From positions 62,001-126,000 of the forward strand of contig CAVOSJ010000006.1 of assembly GCA_963698885.1 (NCBI GenBank): a DNA stretch of 64,000 bases, read 5' to 3'. The DNA is from JBARKJ01 sp963698885. Its GTDB lineage: Bacteria > Nitrospirota > JACRHJ01. The position numbers and the translations under genes were made by a program. Below are positions 62,598 through 64,000 of this stretch, piece by piece (positions within the stretch are counted from its first letter, which is position 1; each line of letters begins with the position of its first letter). Under the pieces are notes generated by a model. The model did not search any database, was not told the origin of the DNA, and worked only from the letters and a program-made list of their open reading frames with translations.

Positions 62598-63398
62598 TGA
62601 AATCGGAGAATTTGCGTCAGATGATAAAAAAGCTGTTTCTGCCTCTCATCTTCTCACTTATCCTCTTCCCGGCTTTGTCCCATGCCGGTGAAAAATCTTC
62701 CGCTCACCGCGCCGCCCCCGACGCCTCCCATGAGCGAGAAGGCGCGGTTCGACCACGCCCTCGGGCTGTACATGCAGGGCAAGCTCCCGGCGGCGTCGGA
62801 CGAGTTCCTTTCATACCTGAAGGACTTTCGCGAAGGCTTGCACGCTGACGACTCGCTATACTGGCTGGGGAAGCACCGGGAGCTGACCGGAAAATTCGGC
62901 GAGGCCGCGGTCATGCTGCGCCGTGCGATTAACGACTTCCCCGCGAGCGACATCGCCGCGTCCATACAGTTTGAGCTTGGGTACTGCCTGTACTCTCCAC
63001 AAAACCCGAACAGGGACCTGCCGAAGGCTTTAGCGGAGTTCATGAAGGTCCCCTCCTTGTATCAGGGCGACCCAGTAGTCCCCCAGTCACTCTATTATGC
63101 GGCAAAGTGCCAGATGGGGCTTAGTGAACTCATGAAGGCGCGGGAAATTTTCGCTCGTATTGCCGCGGAATTCCCCGATTCCCCGTATGCGGCACCCGCC
63201 CTTTACAGCCTTGGTCAGATTTCTCTTACGGAAGGAAATTCGGACGAGGCCAAAGGCGCGTTCAATACCCTCCTTGACCGTTATCCCGCCGGGCTGTATT
63301 CGAATGAAGCCGCCGCCGCGATAAGATCGGCCGCGAGCGCCGGTGAGAAAAAAGGGCTGGCGGCGGCAAACTCTTCCCGCGACATCACGCTGAAATAA
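62597..63398 (+). CDS. Exported TPR protein, YbgF/CpoB-like (one frameshift)
   Basis: ATG 62597 (or 62621) opens a signal peptide (KKLFLPLIFSLILFPALSHA). One extra A in the A5 run 62691-62695 breaks the frame. The other frame continues as a TPR array: ARFDHALGLYMQGKLPAASDEFLSYLKD, DSLYWLGKHRELTGKFGEAAVMLRRAINDFP, PQSLYYAAKCQMGLSELMKAREIFARIAAEFP and APALYSLGQISLTEGNSDEAKGAFNTLLDRYP. The pattern matches the Tol-Pal accessory protein CpoB/YbgF, but no tol genes are present. About 265 residues. Periplasmic scaffold role likely. Confidence 0.78.
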
Positions 63399-63407
63399 TC
63401 TTCTTCT

Positions 63408-64000
63408 ATGACAAAACTCACCTTGACGGCCATTATGGCCTCATTCCTGATATCTTTTGCCTCCCCGGGGTTTGCCGACACCGCCTGGACGGAGGCCCCT
63501 TTCCCAACGTCCCCCGCGGCCGCCCTGCCTGTCCCGCTTAAAAATCTCTCTTCCATTACCCCTGCGCCTGCCAATGTCCCGGGCGAAGGGACGCTGGTCT
63601 GCGACTGCGACCCGGCGGGCGCGGAGGTTTATCTGAACGGGATATCGATAGGCGAGGCCCCCTTGCGCAAGGAACACATCAAGGCAGGGGTCTATACCCT
63701 GACTTTCAAAAGCCCGGGATACGAGGACTCCACCGAGACAATAACCATCAAAAAAGAAGTGATTTTGACGATGGCAGAAAAAATGGCGCAGGCGCGGGGC
63801 AGCATAAAGCTGGACTCGGTCCCCCAGGGCGCGTCCGTGCTGCTTGACGGGAAGGCGGCGGGAGTCACGCCTGTGACGCTTACCCGTGTTTCAGGCGGGA
63901 AGCATAAGATATCCTTCGAGAAGGACTACTTCGAGCCGTCGGAGCAATCCGTGGATACCCTGCCGGGCGCGAGCGAGGAAATTCACGCGCAGCTTAAAAG
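63408..64000 (+). CDS. PEGA-domain exported protein (runs off window end)
   Basis: Opens ten bases after the TPR gene with a signal peptide (TKLTLTAIMASFLISFASPGFA), a Pro/Ala-rich linker, then two PEGA-type repeats: AGAEVYLNGISIGEAPLRKEHIKAG with YTLTFKSPGYEDS, and QGASVLLDGKAAGVTPVTLTRV with HKISFEKDYFEPSE. PEGA domains are beta-rich surface or envelope modules. The frame stays open to the last base, so the C-terminus is unknown. Confidence 0.85.
   Translation, partial: MTKLTLTAIMASFLISFASPGFADTAWTEAPFPTSPAAALPVPLKNLSSITPAPANVPGEGTLVCDCDPAGAEVYLNGISIGEAPLRKEHIKAGVYTLTFKSPGYEDSTETITIKKEVILTMAEKMAQARGSIKLDSVPQGASVLLDGKAAGVTPVTLTRVSGGKHKISFEKDYFEPSEQSVDTLPGASEEIHAQLK

Noticed and set aside
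1..64000. Programmed frameshifting as a general explanation for the split genes
   Set aside because: Lesions occur at varied sequences without slippery-site plus pseudoknot patterns and fall in many unrelated genes.

Overview
The window comes from a Gram-negative bacterium with an anaerobic or microaerophilic, cytochrome-rich respiration. GC content is moderate to high by eye, and AUA and AGG codons are common. Four multiheme c-type cytochromes (about 41 CXXCH motifs), two NrfD-type quinone-interacting modules, a Tat-exported molybdopterin oxidoreductase, a sigma-54 two-component system and triheme 'nanowire' repeats recall Nitrospirota, Desulfuromonadota and related candidate lineages. The sequence alone does not fix the phylum.

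Layout. 1-3020: start of hflX (minus strand), an orphan TupA-like protein, a peptide permease and a lipoprotein. 3025-8556: a tightly overlapping block nadB - HEAT protein - HD-GYP phosphodiesterase - TPR membrane protein, then a convergent REC-PilZ regulator. 9472-12816: a broken outer-membrane barrel and an atypical islet (isoprenylcysteine-methyltransferase-like protein, AT-rich lipoprotein) beside tRNA-Arg. 12817-14989: tRNA-Arg, a DUF2155 lipoprotein, two tRNA-Ser genes and serS, with one tRNA-Ser directly behind the serS stop. 15153-23220: a Gly-rich exported protein, DUF1540 protein, the TgpA/DUF58/MoxR set and protoporphyrinogen oxidase. 23405-37092: Lon-like protease, dppBC with a response regulator, HAD hydrolase, FN3 lipoprotein, pyruvate kinase, MprF-like protein, nadA, lytic transglycosylase and a DppF-like ATPase.

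37157-48193 is the standout region. An 11-heme cytochrome is followed by a near-perfect sigma-54 promoter, three tandem paralogous small membrane proteins, a ferredoxin, NrfD, a molybdopterin oxidoreductase and a 15-heme cytochrome with triheme repeats. Behind the operon terminator lie an NtrC-type activator and a histidine kinase whose periplasmic sensor carries its own CXXCH motif. I read this as an inducible quinone-linked redox system under its own redox or heme sensor.

48246-54861: a peptide-scavenging cluster (DppA-like binding protein, C26 amidohydrolase, D-aminoacylase) plus cupin and LOG proteins. 55103-57640: a second cytochrome - ferredoxin - NrfD operon without a catalytic subunit. 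57856-64000: ferritin-like protein, hemL, a second 11-heme cytochrome, atpZ-atpI without the rest of the ATP synthase, a YprB-type nuclease, a TPR protein and a PEGA protein running off the end.

Two features recur across the window. First, a palindromic intergenic repeat occurs six times in one orientation, mostly right behind minus-strand genes. Second, many genes, including essential ones such as serS, are broken by single indels, often in homopolymers; this looks more like uncorrected sequencing error than real decay.
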